Notes: generated from the letters alone by a model not told the origin. DNA of 36,348 nucleotides from Lacunisphaera sp. (GCA_029945855.1 JAQSDJ010000108.1:1-36348); one strand, 5' to 3'; counted from the stretch's first letter, positions 1 through 8,346 are shown. Numbers and translations are program-made.

Positions 1-2
1 AA

Positions 3-689
3 GTGTCCGTGTCACCCCGTCAGTCCGGACTCGCCTGGACAGTGTGTGAAGAGCGTGCAACTCCTGTGGCCGCTGGCGACCGGCTGCGGCTCCGCTCAAT
101 CGCCCACGTGCAAACCCCGGCCGGCCAGGTCCGCCGGTTGGCCAACGGCAGCATGGTCACCGTCCAATCAGTCAACGCTTTCGGCCAACTCGTCCTGCAG
201 GATGGTTCCATCCTCCGCTCCCGCCAAGTGGCCTACGGCTACGCGCTCACTTCGCACGCTTCGCAGGGGACCACCGTCGATAAAGTTTTCCTTGCCGGGG
301 CTGCCTCCCGCGAGGGACTCTACGTTGCCGCCACCCGCGGCCGTGAATCCGTCCGTATCTTCGTGCCCGACCGGGAGCAGTTCCTTGATGCGGCCGGCCT
401 GCGAAGTGAGGCACGAACGAGTGCGTTGGAATTCACTCGACACCGGGAAATCCAACCGGCTTTCCGCTCCCATCTCGCCCGCGCGTGGAGCTACCTCCAG
501 CAGGTGCGCGCCCAGATCGGCGCCTACCTCACCGGCCATCCAGATGCCCAGTTCCTGCCGCAACCGGAAGTGCATATGATTCCGGTGCGGGCCGTGGCGC
601 GCACCCGGCCCCATTCCAACGCGGAGGATTACTCCCCCAGTCACCGCCACTCCGAGGCCCCGGACCAAGGCATGCGTATGCGCCTATGA
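3..689 (+). CDS. MobF/TrwC-type conjugative relaxase-helicase, C-terminal part (5' end outside window)
   Basis: This is the 3' end of a larger gene; the reading frame is open to the window edge, so the listed start is only the first in-frame GTG. The visible part carries the last two motifs of a superfamily 1 helicase: 'YGYALTSHASQGTTVDKVF' (motif V type) and 'LYVAATRGRESVRIF' (motif VI type). This pair is typical of TraI/TrwC relaxases that nick and unwind plasmid or ICE DNA during conjugation. The N-terminal relaxase domain and Walker A motif would lie upstream and are not seen. The tail after about residue 125 is variable and not recognised. A small gene overlaps its stop codon as ATGA. 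It could also be a stand-alone RecD2/TraA-like helicase. Confidence is high for the helicase family and moderate for the relaxase. Confidence 0.8.
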   Translation: MSVSPRQSGLAWTVCEERATPVAAGDRLRLRSIAHVQTPAGQVRRLANGSMVTVQSVNAFGQLVLQDGSILRSRQVAYGYALTSHASQGTTVDKVFLAGAASREGLYVAATRGRESVRIFVPDREQFLDAAGLRSEARTSALEFTRHREIQPAFRSHLARAWSYLQQVRAQIGAYLTGHPDAQFLPQPEVHMIPVRAVARTRPHSNAEDYSPSHRHSEAPDQGMRMRL

Positions 690-1060
690 GCGGACTCAAG
701 CCGAAGTTTCCCGGCGAAGACCAGCCGCGCAATCCGGGTTGCCTGGTCACCCAGGATGTCCCCGCCGTCTGCCTCCGGCTGCAATCCCACCGGCAGCAAA
801 TCGCGTTGCCGTATGCTCTCCTGCTCCGCGCGGAATTATCCGAAGATGCGACCACCTGCGTGCTCATCTTCGCCACCCATGAAATCAGCGTGCGTGGTCG
901 CCACCTGCGGGAGGTTTACCTGGCGGTCAGTCGGGCTCAGGCCGCGGAGGTCAGCATCGGCCAATCCGCAATCCTGCGGGATGGGGCCACTTACCTCGGG
1001 CCTCTCGTCACTGAAATCCGGATTGAGCCGACCGACGGCCAGGGCCGTGCCCGTCAATAA
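686..1060 (+). CDS. Small hypothetical protein translationally coupled to the relaxase
   Basis: A 124-residue protein begins at ATG 686, which overlaps the relaxase stop codon (ATGA). The ORF track start at 485 lies inside the relaxase gene and gives an implausible proline- and arginine-rich N-terminus, so I chose the overlapping ATG. The protein has no signal peptide or membrane segment. It looks like a small soluble alpha/beta or beta-rich domain, with segments such as 'CVLIFATHEISVRGRHLREV' and 'AAEVSIGQSAILRD'. I do not recognise the family. Its position suggests a cargo or accessory gene of the same mobile element, but no transfer function can be read from the sequence. Confidence 0.6.
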   Translation: MSGLKPKFPGEDQPRNPGCLVTQDVPAVCLRLQSHRQQIALPYALLLRAELSEDATTCVLIFATHEISVRGRHLREVYLAVSRAQAAEVSIGQSAILRDGATYLGPLVTEIRIEPTDGQGRARQ

Positions 1061-1688
1061 GACCAATTGCGCGCCTGGGGCAACGGGCGGCGAGCCGCGC
1101 GAGCCGTTTGCTGCACCCATAGCGGATGAGCGGGGTTCGTTTTTGCTTAAGTAACCGACGTTAGCGGTGGCGTGTCCTGACTGGTATCAATGAGAAAGTG
1201 CGGCAAATGCCGCGCCTTGTTCTGTTCGTGATTGTACATTCCGGCTTCGAGTCGCGTTTAACTAGTCGGTAACAATTGGGTGACGGCAGTTATTTAAGCT
1301 ATGTGCCCGTTGCCCTAGCGTGTGACCCGATTGCGATTCACCGCGGGCTGATTTGCTGATTGCTGAGGGCGCGCAGACCAAGCGCGATAACTGGCGCCGG
1401 ATAAATCGTGATACACAGCCGATGATGATCAAGGCGCAGGGCGGTGTGTGGAATATCTTGAGTTTGTGGTGCTCGCCGCCCATCTAGAATTCATGAGCAG
1501 GGCTCATGAGCATGTCCGGGGGTTTGGTTTTGCCTGCCGCTGACCGTGCCCACTGGGCGGCACAGCACCGAGGGGGCCCGATCAAGGAAGGATCATCGGC
1601 TCGGGTATCGCCAACCCACGAATTTAGTCGGGATTTCAGAAACAAAAAGGTCGTCTGCCGCAGCGCACGGAAAGGCAGGGCCGGTTTA
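1061..1688. other. Non-coding junction between mobile-element genes and the catabolic locus
   Basis: About 630 bases hold no convincing gene; the 73-residue minus-strand ORF at 1262-1483 resembles nothing I know. The central part (about 1140-1480) looks AT-richer than its flanks. Visible structures are a short perfect hairpin GCGGCA-AA-TGCCGC at 1200-1213, two copies of TCATGAGCA at 1491-1499 and 1504-1512, and the 10-bp palindrome GCTCATGAGC at 1502-1511. No tRNA, integrase or obvious attachment site is seen. The segment may contain the end of the mobile element and the 3' end of the minus-strand operon transcript. Confidence 0.5.
1641..1678 (-). terminator. Possible intrinsic terminator of the minus-strand operon
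   Basis: Reading the minus strand just after the symporter stop codon, a five-base CTGCC/GGCAG stem with a 14-base loop is followed after a few bases by CCTTTTTGTTT. The stem is short and the loop long, so this is only a weak terminator candidate. Its position, about 10 to 50 bases past the last gene of the operon, is right. Confidence 0.25.
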
Positions 1689-3719
1689 TCAAGCGATCAG
1701 GCGCAGGAGCCCCAGGAACAGGGCGATGATAAGCAGCGTCACCGCACAGCTGATCAAAAATCCAACCGTGTCCACTTTGTCCCATCGGGTCATCTCCCAG
1801 GACGACGCCGGCCTGAGTTTCAAGTGATCAAAACGATGAGGATTCCGGCGGGTTTCGGCTATGGCGGCGGCTTCGAGCTCGGGCGTGACCCCGACCGGGG
1901 TCTTCATTTTGCCGTAGAACTGATCGACGCGCTCCCGATCGGGAGCTTTGGTCAGCAGACTGACGCCGATGAGGAGAAGCAGGGGCAACAAACCATCGAT
2001 GAAAAAGCGGCCGGCAAGCCGCCCCCCGGGTGTCAGTCCCACCACATCCACGCCGACGGCGCGCAACAGCACAAGTTCGGTGTGAAGCCGGCCGCGGCCT
2101 CGCAACGGGCTTTCCTGGTCATGCGCCTGCGTGCGCACGACCGACTCGTAGTAAACCGGTGCAGGTCGCCCGGTGACATCGACGGTGCGGGCAATCAGGG
2201 TCGGATGGCTCGCCAATGCAGGAATACCCTGGGCGAGCAGCGGGAACACGATATTGATGAATGCCGAGACCAGCACCGCGATCCAGACACTAGTGAGGGT
2301 GAGCTTGCGCCAGAAGAACATCAGGAGAATGGCGGCGCCAAAAGGCACATTGATGGTCATGGCGAATTGCAGCACCGTATAAACGTCGGACAGCTGGGTG
2401 GACACGAGCACGCCGAGGATGAGGATGACGACGAGGGTCAGACGTCCGGCCCGGACCAGATCTTGGTCGGTGGCATTGCCGCGGAGAGTCCGGTACACGT
2501 TATGAGCAAACAGCCCGGAAACAGCCATCGCTTGTGATGCCACGGTGGACATGTTGGCCGCGAGCACGCCGGCCAGCATCAGGCCGAGCAGGCCGGGCCC
2601 GAGCAACTGGCGCGACATGGTGCCCCAGACCGCATCCGGATCAGCCAGTGTGTTTGGACCGGAGAACAGCGCGATCGCGATCAGACCGCAAAAGGCCCAC
2701 ATGATGGTCACCAGGCGCTTGCCGAATGTACCTGCCACGGCGCCAAACCGGGCAGCGAACTCGTTACGGGCAGAACTTCCGATAGTCATGTTGTGGGGCA
2801 TGGCATGCGCCTGCAGTAGCGTGGCGAAGAAGACTGCGGCGATGGTCCAGCCCGTGAAATCGGAGGTGCCGGCGGCGCCGAACAAATTGAGCGCTCCCGG
2901 AGGCAGAGCCGCGCCGAGTTGGCCCCACCCACCGATTGCGGCCAACCCAGCCGGGATCAAAATGACGGAAAACAACAGGATGAGGACACCTTGAAACGCC
3001 TCATTGAGCGCGGTTGCGGCCATGCCCCCCATCACTATGTAGAGGCCAACGGCTATCGTATAGACGATGTAGAACGACCACGGCTCCAAGGCGGTGACGA
3101 AGCTGTGCAGCTCCCCCCGCGCGTGTCGCTCCTGGAGCAACGCCAGCCGGGTTTGGTCCGGTGCGGACAGGGCCTGCTGCCGATCGGCGGCTTCCAGCTT
3201 GGTCAGTTCTCGATAGTCGGTCACGGACCGGGCCTCCGCCGCAGTCCACACCGCCGGGGGTTTGGTCACCAGCGCGGAGGAGATTTTGTATGAGACCAAA
3301 TTGCCGAACGCCATCGTGACGGCCACGGCCATGACGATCTGGAAGACCGCATAGAATAAGGCGAGACGTCGGCTGCCCAGCCGTTCCGCGAAAATATCCG
3401 CCGTGGTGGTCAAGCGTGCACGACGATACCACGTAAACATGAACCAATAGTACGGGTTGATGAAAATCATCTGGAAGCCGGCCCATACGCCCGACACCCC
3501 CTGCTGGTAGACGAGGCTTGAGGTGCTGACTGTGTCGTTGGCGGCAACAGAGTTCCCGAAATTGAGGAAGAACTGATACACCTTGCCTAGCTTGCGGCCG
3601 GCGAGGAAGAACCCGTCACCCGTCGTGGCGTGTTTGGCGGCAATCTTGCCCAAGATAATCAGGACAAGAAAGTAAATGACGACAATGACGTAGTCGAAGA
3701 AATGCAGGCTGGAAAACAT
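1689..3719 (-). CDS. Sodium:solute symporter family (SSS/SLC5) transporter
   Basis: This inner-membrane protein of 676 residues has many hydrophobic segments and the SSS N-terminal pattern: a first helix in 'FDYVIVVIYFLVLIILGKIA', then 'GDGFFLAGRKLGKVYQFFLNFGN', and later 'MPHNMTIGSSARNEF'. Family members couple sodium influx to uptake of sugars, polyols, sialic acids, amino acids or carboxylates. It is longer than a usual 500-600 residue SSS protein because of two hydrophilic stretches, around residues 150-215 ('KLEAADRQQALSAPDQT...') and around 515-580, between predicted helices. It is the last gene of the five-gene minus-strand operon, 137 bases after the amidohydrolase gene. The most likely job is import of the compound the operon degrades; the substrate cannot be read from sequence. 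Confidence 0.88.
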   Translation of the reverse strand: MFSSLHFFDYVIVVIYFLVLIILGKIAAKHATTGDGFFLAGRKLGKVYQFFLNFGNSVAANDTVSTSSLVYQQGVSGVWAGFQMIFINPYYWFMFTWYRRARLTTTADIFAERLGSRRLALFYAVFQIVMAVAVTMAFGNLVSYKISSALVTKPPAVWTAAEARSVTDYRELTKLEAADRQQALSAPDQTRLALLQERHARGELHSFVTALEPWSFYIVYTIAVGLYIVMGGMAATALNEAFQGVLILLFSVILIPAGLAAIGGWGQLGAALPPGALNLFGAAGTSDFTGWTIAAVFFATLLQAHAMPHNMTIGSSARNEFAARFGAVAGTFGKRLVTIMWAFCGLIAIALFSGPNTLADPDAVWGTMSRQLLGPGLLGLMLAGVLAANMSTVASQAMAVSGLFAHNVYRTLRGNATDQDLVRAGRLTLVVILILGVLVSTQLSDVYTVLQFAMTINVPFGAAILLMFFWRKLTLTSVWIAVLVSAFINIVFPLLAQGIPALASHPTLIARTVDVTGRPAPVYYESVVRTQAHDQESPLRGRGRLHTELVLLRAVGVDVVGLTPGGRLAGRFFIDGLLPLLLLIGVSLLTKAPDRERVDQFYGKMKTPVGVTPELEAAAIAETRRNPHRFDHLKLRPASSWEMTRWDKVDTVGFLISCAVTLLIIALFLGLLRLIA

Positions 3720-3856
3720 TAGGCCGTAGCGTAGAGGGTTCGGTTCAGAAAGCGGGGGTCATGCCGCCGGACCTTGCCCCGGGCAGGAGAGGCGCCAGGA
3801 GTGGATAGAAGCAAGGCCGCCGGTTCGTGTTTGATGGCTTGATGAGTAGAGCGACG

Positions 3857-4831
3857 CTAGTCGCGAGTGAGCACCGCGGGGGTCTTTAGGTGAAGAAAGC
3901 TGAGCAGATTGTCATGCGCCACGACCGTTTGGACGGCTGGGGAAAGCGCCCGCAGGCAGGCAACCTCCTGCTGGTAGGTGCTGCGCAGCGCCAAGACCGA
4001 GCCCGCTTCTTTCGCAACGAAGGTTTGGAACGGCGTGTCCGAGCCCCAGATCAGCTTGCGGGGGTAGGCTTCCGTGAGGGCATGCAGGACGCCGGCCGGG
4101 TCGCGATAGTCGGAAGGGAAGCGCCGATGCGGGCGGGCGACGAAATCCAGTTCACGCACGGCCCCTTCACAATGGATGCGATGGGCGGAGCAGTCGAACC
4201 AGACATTGGGCAGGTGCGCAATCCGATCAAGATACACGCGGTCGAAGCGGCAGCTATGCGCGAGGCAGAACCGGATGTGGGGGTTGGCCTCGGCGATGCG
4301 CAGGAGCAGACCGGCATCGGACCAGGAATCGTTCGCAATGACACTGGAGTGAATCAGAAACGGCAGGTCTAGTTCCTCGGCCAGCTGCAGAAAAACGCGG
4401 CCGGGGCCCAGTAGCGCGCCGGTGTCGGACTGTATCATCGTCGCCTGGATTTTCAGGCCGTAGAACGGAAACTGCTGATGGAGGGCGCGCAGGGTGGCCA
4501 CCTGCGCAACAGGCTCCCGCATGGGGTCGAGCATCACAAACGGAATCGTGAGCCGGCCGAGGTCGGGGAATTGCTCGTAGACTTCGCGCAGCATGCGCTC
4601 GTTTTCAAAAGCGTACGGGACTTTCTCCGGACCGCCGGGCAGGAGCTTGCCGAGGCGCATGGCTGCGAGGTCGAACCACGCGGTGGCGACCATGGGGAAC
4701 ACCACCCAGCGGCTGATGCCCTGGCGCTGTCCCTCCGTGACGAGTGCCGGCAGATCCTGCGCGTACGGATAGAATCCGTTCAGATAGAAAAACAGATCCG
4801 CCCCGATGTGATTATGTGCGTCGATGAGCAC
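3857..4831 (-). CDS. Metal-dependent amidohydrolase (Amidohydrolase_2-type TIM barrel)
   Basis: The protein has 324 residues, normal for the family, and no signal peptide, so it is probably cytoplasmic. Metal-site motifs appear in the expected order: 'DAHNHIG' at the N-terminus (H6 and H8), a lysine in 'GLKIQA', a histidine in 'FLIHSS', another in 'CLAHSCRF', and the catalytic aspartate in 'WGSDTPF' near the C-terminus. This group (PF04909-like) contains ACMSD-like decarboxylases, lactonases and C-N or C-O hydrolases. It lies 21 bases after the NagB-like gene and 137 bases before the symporter gene. In this setting it might hydrolyse a lactone or amide, or cleave a C-C bond, in an intermediate of the pathway. 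The start ATG gives a canonical N-terminal beta strand 'MLIDAHNH'. The family call is firm; the substrate is unknown. Confidence 0.85.
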   Translation of the reverse strand: MLIDAHNHIGADLFFYLNGFYPYAQDLPALVTEGQRQGISRWVVFPMVATAWFDLAAMRLGKLLPGGPEKVPYAFENERMLREVYEQFPDLGRLTIPFVMLDPMREPVAQVATLRALHQQFPFYGLKIQATMIQSDTGALLGPGRVFLQLAEELDLPFLIHSSVIANDSWSDAGLLLRIAEANPHIRFCLAHSCRFDRVYLDRIAHLPNVWFDCSAHRIHCEGAVRELDFVARPHRRFPSDYRDPAGVLHALTEAYPRKLIWGSDTPFQTFVAKEAGSVLALRSTYQQEVACLRALSPAVQTVVAHDNLLSFLHLKTPAVLTRD

Positions 4832-4852
4832 GGTGTAGGACGGTGGCTGGAC

Positions 4853-5800
4853 TCAATACCCCTTGTTCCAGCGCGGCTCGATGTTCTCGGCGATCGACTC
4901 CGAGAGCCATACGTCGGTGCGGAGGGTCTGGAGGACCGATTGGGGCACGAGCGGGGTCACGGGTCCGTGCAGCGCCAGGCGGGTGGTAAAGCGCTGCCAG
5001 GAGGCAAACGAACCGTCGATGGTGATAGCATGGATATCAATCCGGTTCTTGGCGGCGATGACCTCGGCCGGTCCAATGGTCGCGGCTTTGGGGGGGACGG
5101 CGGCGAGATCGCCACTCATGCCAAAGCTGCCGTGCAGCGAGTTTTGGGCGATGGTCAGCGGATGCAGCGTGCACACGCGCGGTCCCATCTGCTTCCATTC
5201 CTCGAGGCTCGCGGCAGCAAATTCCGGCGCACCCGGATCAATGAACGCCAGGTGGCCGGCCCAGCCCGGTCCGCTGTAGCAGACATCCGCGCCGCCGAGA
5301 TCAGCGATCATTTGGCCGTAATGGCGTATGTTTTTGTTCGTAGGGCCCTGGATTTGCCTTTCCGGGGGGCGCAGCGACCGGTCGAGTTGCGACCAGAAAT
5401 ACTTCTTGAACGCGTGCATGAATCCAAATGGCCACGACTCGGGCGCGATCTCGCCCTTTTCGTTGGCGTATTCGTCCATGTTGAACGTGTAGAGCCGGCG
5501 GCAATCGATCCGGGATTTGTTGATGAGCGCCGCGAGCTTCTGATAATTGGGCCAAGGGTTCGGCATGATCATCACCAGCGTCTTTCCGGCCTCCATCGCT
5601 GTTTTGATCCGACAGAACATTTCGGTCATCCAGAGAAACTCGATGTCCGCATCGGGATAAACGCTGATCCTGAAGTCCGGATTCCAGTGCCGGGTAATGT
5701 CCTCCTTCTTGATTTTGCGGATGCGCCGGATCACCGCCAGGTCGCGAAACGGGATGAACTCAGCGGGTGCGTAGGTAAAACCAGCGGATTTATTTTTCAT
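4853..5800 (-). CDS. Glucosamine-6-phosphate deaminase/isomerase-like (NagB superfamily) protein with altered active site
   Basis: The ORF track starts at 5914, but that adds a proline- and arginine-rich leader running into the aldolase gene; I use the ATG at 5800, giving 315 residues ('MKNKSAGFTY'). The NagB fold signature 'RLYTFNMDEY' is present, with D109 matching catalytic Asp72 of E. coli NagB. The ring-opening loop, GVGNDGHIAFNEP in E. coli, is here 'GPGWAGHLAFIDP'. His143 is kept (H182), Asp141 is replaced by alanine (A180) and Glu148 by aspartate (D187). The protein is also longer than E. coli NagB (266 residues), with an extended N-terminus. The base for proton transfer is therefore kept while the ring-opening relay is changed. 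It may isomerise or deaminate an open-chain or unusual sugar phosphate rather than GlcN-6-P. It sits between the aldolase and amidohydrolase genes. Confidence 0.8.
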   Translation of the reverse strand: MKNKSAGFTYAPAEFIPFRDLAVIRRIRKIKKEDITRHWNPDFRISVYPDADIEFLWMTEMFCRIKTAMEAGKTLVMIMPNPWPNYQKLAALINKSRIDCRRLYTFNMDEYANEKGEIAPESWPFGFMHAFKKYFWSQLDRSLRPPERQIQGPTNKNIRHYGQMIADLGGADVCYSGPGWAGHLAFIDPGAPEFAAASLEEWKQMGPRVCTLHPLTIAQNSLHGSFGMSGDLAAVPPKAATIGPAEVIAAKNRIDIHAITIDGSFASWQRFTTRLALHGPVTPLVPQSVLQTLRTDVWLSESIAENIEPRWNKGY

Positions 5801-5867
5801 GACGCAAAGAGGGGTGAGGAAACAATACGCGACGGCGGGAGCAGGGCGAGGCAACTTGGGCGAACGA

Positions 5868-6701
5868 TCAGGTGGTGACCATCGCCAGCGCGGCTTCGAC
5901 GGAAAGTCCCTCATGCACGATCGCCATCAGCGCCTTCGTGATGGCCGCAGGTCGGGCATGTTGGATGATGTTGCGGCCATAGACGATCCCCGAGGCGCCC
6001 TGGGCGAGCAGGTCGTGGGTGCGCTGGAGGATCTCGCGATCGCCGACCTTGCCGCCGCCGCGAACGAGCACGGGGACGTCCCCAGCGACGCCGATCACCT
6101 GGTGGTATACGGAAACCACGTTGGTGGGATCGGCTTTGATGACATCGGCGCCGAGTTCGACCGCTTGGCGCACGAGCGGCGCGATTTTATTTTCATCGCC
6201 ATCGACCATGTAGCCACCGGCGGTGGCATTGGGTTGGAACACGAGCGGTTCGACCATCATGGGTAGGCCGTGGCGTTCACACTCCGGCTTGAGCCGGAGA
6301 ATGTTCCGGATGCATTGCTCGCCGACTTCAGGCTGGTCGGGGATCTGGAACAGGTTCACGCATACGCAGACGGCATCGAGCCGGAGCGCTTGTTCGACCG
6401 GTTCATCGATCATTTGGCTATAAAGCCGGCGGGGCAATTCGCGGCCATAAACGTTGGCGACGTCCACGCGCAACACGAGCGACGGTTTGAACCGGCCGGG
6501 CCGACCCTGGAGGTGATGCGCCTGGCCGGCGGTCAGTTGGATGGCATCGGGTCCGGCGGAGGCGACGGTGTCGACCGCGTGGGCGATGTTAGCGATGCCG
6601 GTGAGGAAACTGGCTTCATTGAAAAAGCCATGATCCAAGGCGACGTCGAAGCAGCGACGGGACCCGGGGTGAAAGAAACGGTTGAGCCGGAAGGATGTCA
6701 T
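5868..6701 (-). CDS. DhnA/FbaB-type class I aldolase
   Basis: I use the ATG at 6701 (277 residues, 'MTSFRLNRFF'), 11 bases after the aminotransferase stop. The longer ORF from 6947 reads backwards into that gene and its first 80 residues look like out-of-frame translation. Family features are 'CFDVALDHGFF' at residues 17-27, the Schiff-base lysine K189 in 'GADVIKADPT', and the phosphate-binding end 'VRGGGKVGDREIL' plus 'GASGIVYGRNIIQH'. Relatives include archaeal-type class I fructose-bisphosphate aldolase and LsrF. It should cleave or form a C-C bond in a phosphorylated ketose-like intermediate in the cytoplasm. The phosphate would presumably come from the FGGY kinase across the divergent promoter. 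An LsrF-like thiolase role is possible, but the other lsr genes are absent. Confidence 0.85.
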   Translation of the reverse strand: MTSFRLNRFFHPGSRRCFDVALDHGFFNEASFLTGIANIAHAVDTVASAGPDAIQLTAGQAHHLQGRPGRFKPSLVLRVDVANVYGRELPRRLYSQMIDEPVEQALRLDAVCVCVNLFQIPDQPEVGEQCIRNILRLKPECERHGLPMMVEPLVFQPNATAGGYMVDGDENKIAPLVRQAVELGADVIKADPTNVVSVYHQVIGVAGDVPVLVRGGGKVGDREILQRTHDLLAQGASGIVYGRNIIQHARPAAITKALMAIVHEGLSVEAALAMVTT

Positions 6702-6712
6702 TATCGGGGTGA

Positions 6713-8104
6713 TCAGTTGCCGTAGCCGAGTTCCTTGGCCGTTTCGCCGATCGCTTCGTCGATGATGTCCAGCCCCTTGAGCAGGGTCTGTTCGTCCATC
6801 ACGATGGGGGGGCTCATGCGCAGGATGTGCCCCGCGGGTATCCAGGCGAGACCCTTGCGAAAGGCCTTCTGGTATACCATTACACCGGCTTTGTTGAACG
6901 GCTCCTTGGTGGTGCGGTCCTTGACCAACTCGATTCCCATGAGGCAACCTTTGGCGCGGACATCACCCACAATCTTGTGTTCGGCGAGCATGCGCTGCAT
7001 GCGGACCAACGCGATTTCACCGAGTTTTTTCGCATGGGGGAGCAGTTCCTCCTCCTCAATTACTTCAGTTGCAGCCAATGCGGCCGCGCAAGCCATCGGG
7101 TTTCCACCGTAACTGCTGGAAGCGGAGATCGACTCGAAGCTTTCCTTGTAGGGCTCGCGGACCGCGACGCACGTCACCGGGAAACCGTTGCCGAAGCCCT
7201 TGCCGATAATCACGATGTCCGGAATCACGCCCCAGTGCTCCAGGCACAGCCATTTGCCGGTGCGCCCCCAGCCAGTGAGCACCTCGTCCGCCATGAGCAG
7301 CATCTTGCGCTGGTCACAGAACTTCCGGAGCTTGGGGAAGAAATCATCGGGCGGCATGATGGAGCCACCCCAGCCCTGAATCGGCTCCAGCACGAACCCG
7401 GCGACGCTGCCCACCGTGGCTTTCTGCAGGTATTCATCGTAGAATCGGAGGTATTGGTCGGTGTCGATGGAGCCGTCGGGTTTGGTCCACAACGGCCGAT
7501 AAGCGTCCGGCCGTGGCACCATGTGGGAGCCCGGGCCGCGCACGGCGCCATAGACTTGCGAGCGAATTTGCCCAAGCGATACGGCGCCATAGGTCTTGCC
7601 GTGAAAATCGTTGAAACAACTGACCGTCTCATGCTTCCCGGTGGCAGCCCGGAGGACGCGGAGGCCCGCTTCCACCGCGGTTGTGCCGGAGTCGTAGAGC
7701 TGGAAGCCACCGAAATCTCCCGGCAGTGTCTGCGCGAGTTTCTCCATCAGTTCCGTCTTGATGGGAGTCGTGAAATCATGCGCATTCATCAGCTGTGACG
7801 TCGCCTTGGTGATCGCCTCAGTGATCTTCGGATGACAATGGCCGAGCGTCGTCACATAGATGCCGGAAGAGAAGTCGATGTACTGGTTGCCGTCGACGTC
7901 ACGCAGAACGCAGCCTTCCCCGGATTCAAAGGCTACTGGAAACAACTTTACCTGGCTACTGAGGCCTTTGAAGAAGCGGGTGCAGCGCGTATGCTGGTCC
8001 TGCGAGATCGGGCCGGGCGGCGGAACCGGTAGGTTCGGCACGCGCGTGAGGTCAACGCGGCCCCATTCCAATGAGGAAAATGCATCAAGCGGAGATGTAT
8101 TCAT
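6713..8104 (-). CDS. Class III PLP-dependent aminotransferase
   Basis: This 463-residue enzyme has the complete class III (omega-type) layout: 'DVDGNQYIDFSSGIYVTTLGHCHP' region near residues 70-95, 'YDSGTTAVEAGLRVLRAATGK' for the PLP phosphate, 'FHGKTYGAVSLG', 'LEPIQGWGGSI', the PLP-N1 aspartate in 'LLMADEVLTGWGRTGK', and the Schiff-base lysine K302 in 'VIIGKGFGNGFPV'. Relatives are GABA, beta-alanine/pyruvate and ornithine aminotransferases and dialkylglycine decarboxylase. It acts on a primary amine, usually distal to a carboxylate, and makes an aldehyde or ketone. It is the first gene of the minus-strand operon and is divergent from the ceramidase-like gene. The context suggests removal of an amine from the compound being degraded. 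The donor cannot be named from sequence. Confidence 0.93.
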   Translation of the reverse strand: MNTSPLDAFSSLEWGRVDLTRVPNLPVPPPGPISQDQHTRCTRFFKGLSSQVKLFPVAFESGEGCVLRDVDGNQYIDFSSGIYVTTLGHCHPKITEAITKATSQLMNAHDFTTPIKTELMEKLAQTLPGDFGGFQLYDSGTTAVEAGLRVLRAATGKHETVSCFNDFHGKTYGAVSLGQIRSQVYGAVRGPGSHMVPRPDAYRPLWTKPDGSIDTDQYLRFYDEYLQKATVGSVAGFVLEPIQGWGGSIMPPDDFFPKLRKFCDQRKMLLMADEVLTGWGRTGKWLCLEHWGVIPDIVIIGKGFGNGFPVTCVAVREPYKESFESISASSSYGGNPMACAAALAATEVIEEEELLPHAKKLGEIALVRMQRMLAEHKIVGDVRAKGCLMGIELVKDRTTKEPFNKAGVMVYQKAFRKGLAWIPAGHILRMSPPIVMDEQTLLKGLDIIDEAIGETAKELGYGN

Positions 8105-8292
8105 GAAAAATCGTCAGACCGCCTCGACCGCCCGTCGGCCCGGCAGGCCAGCGCCTGGAATTGCAGGGTGGCAGCGTGGTGCCGCGGGAGCGAGAAACCG
8201 GCGATTCTGGGGCGCCGGCACCGGCTACACTGGGCATCGCGCTGGGCCGAGGGTAGCAAGTTGGAGCTGGGTAGCCCCGGGAATTGGACGTA

Positions 8293-8306
8293 CATTAGCA
8301 CTAATG
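8293..8306. promoter_or_regulatory. 14-bp palindrome, operator candidate
   Basis: CATTAG-CA-CTAATG is a perfect six-base inverted repeat with a two-base centre, in the AT-rich section of the divergent promoter region. Its size suits a dimeric helix-turn-helix regulator, but I cannot assign the protein. Confidence 0.4.
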
Positions 8307-8307
8307 C

Positions 8308-8346
8308 GTGTTTTTCGGCTGATGTGATAGAATGTCAAGAAAACAC
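8308..8346. promoter_or_regulatory. Inverted repeat GTGTTTT...AAAACAC, operator candidate
   Basis: GTGTTTT at 8308-8314 is the exact reverse complement of AAAACAC at 8340-8346, so the arms lie 39 bases end to end. A similar GTGTTTTCG occurs in the inverted repeat upstream of the DeoR-type gene at 12466-12474. This suggests, without proving it, that the same regulator binds both divergent promoter regions. Confidence 0.4.

Noticed and set aside
1262-1483. 73-residue minus-strand ORF in the junction region
   Set aside because: It has no homologue I recognise, no start signal and odd composition, so it is left as part of the non-coding junction.
1506-2537. 343-residue plus-strand ORF near the junction
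   Set aside because: Most of it is antisense to the symporter gene; it is highly charged, rich in His and Gln, and not recognisable.
4478-5878. 466-residue plus-strand ORF across the amidohydrolase and NagB-like genes
   Set aside because: It crosses two minus-strand genes with clear catalytic motifs and shows no family features.
6702-6947. N-terminal extension of the aldolase ORF
   Set aside because: The extra 82 residues lie inside the aminotransferase gene and look like out-of-frame translation; the ATG at 6701 begins the conserved domain.
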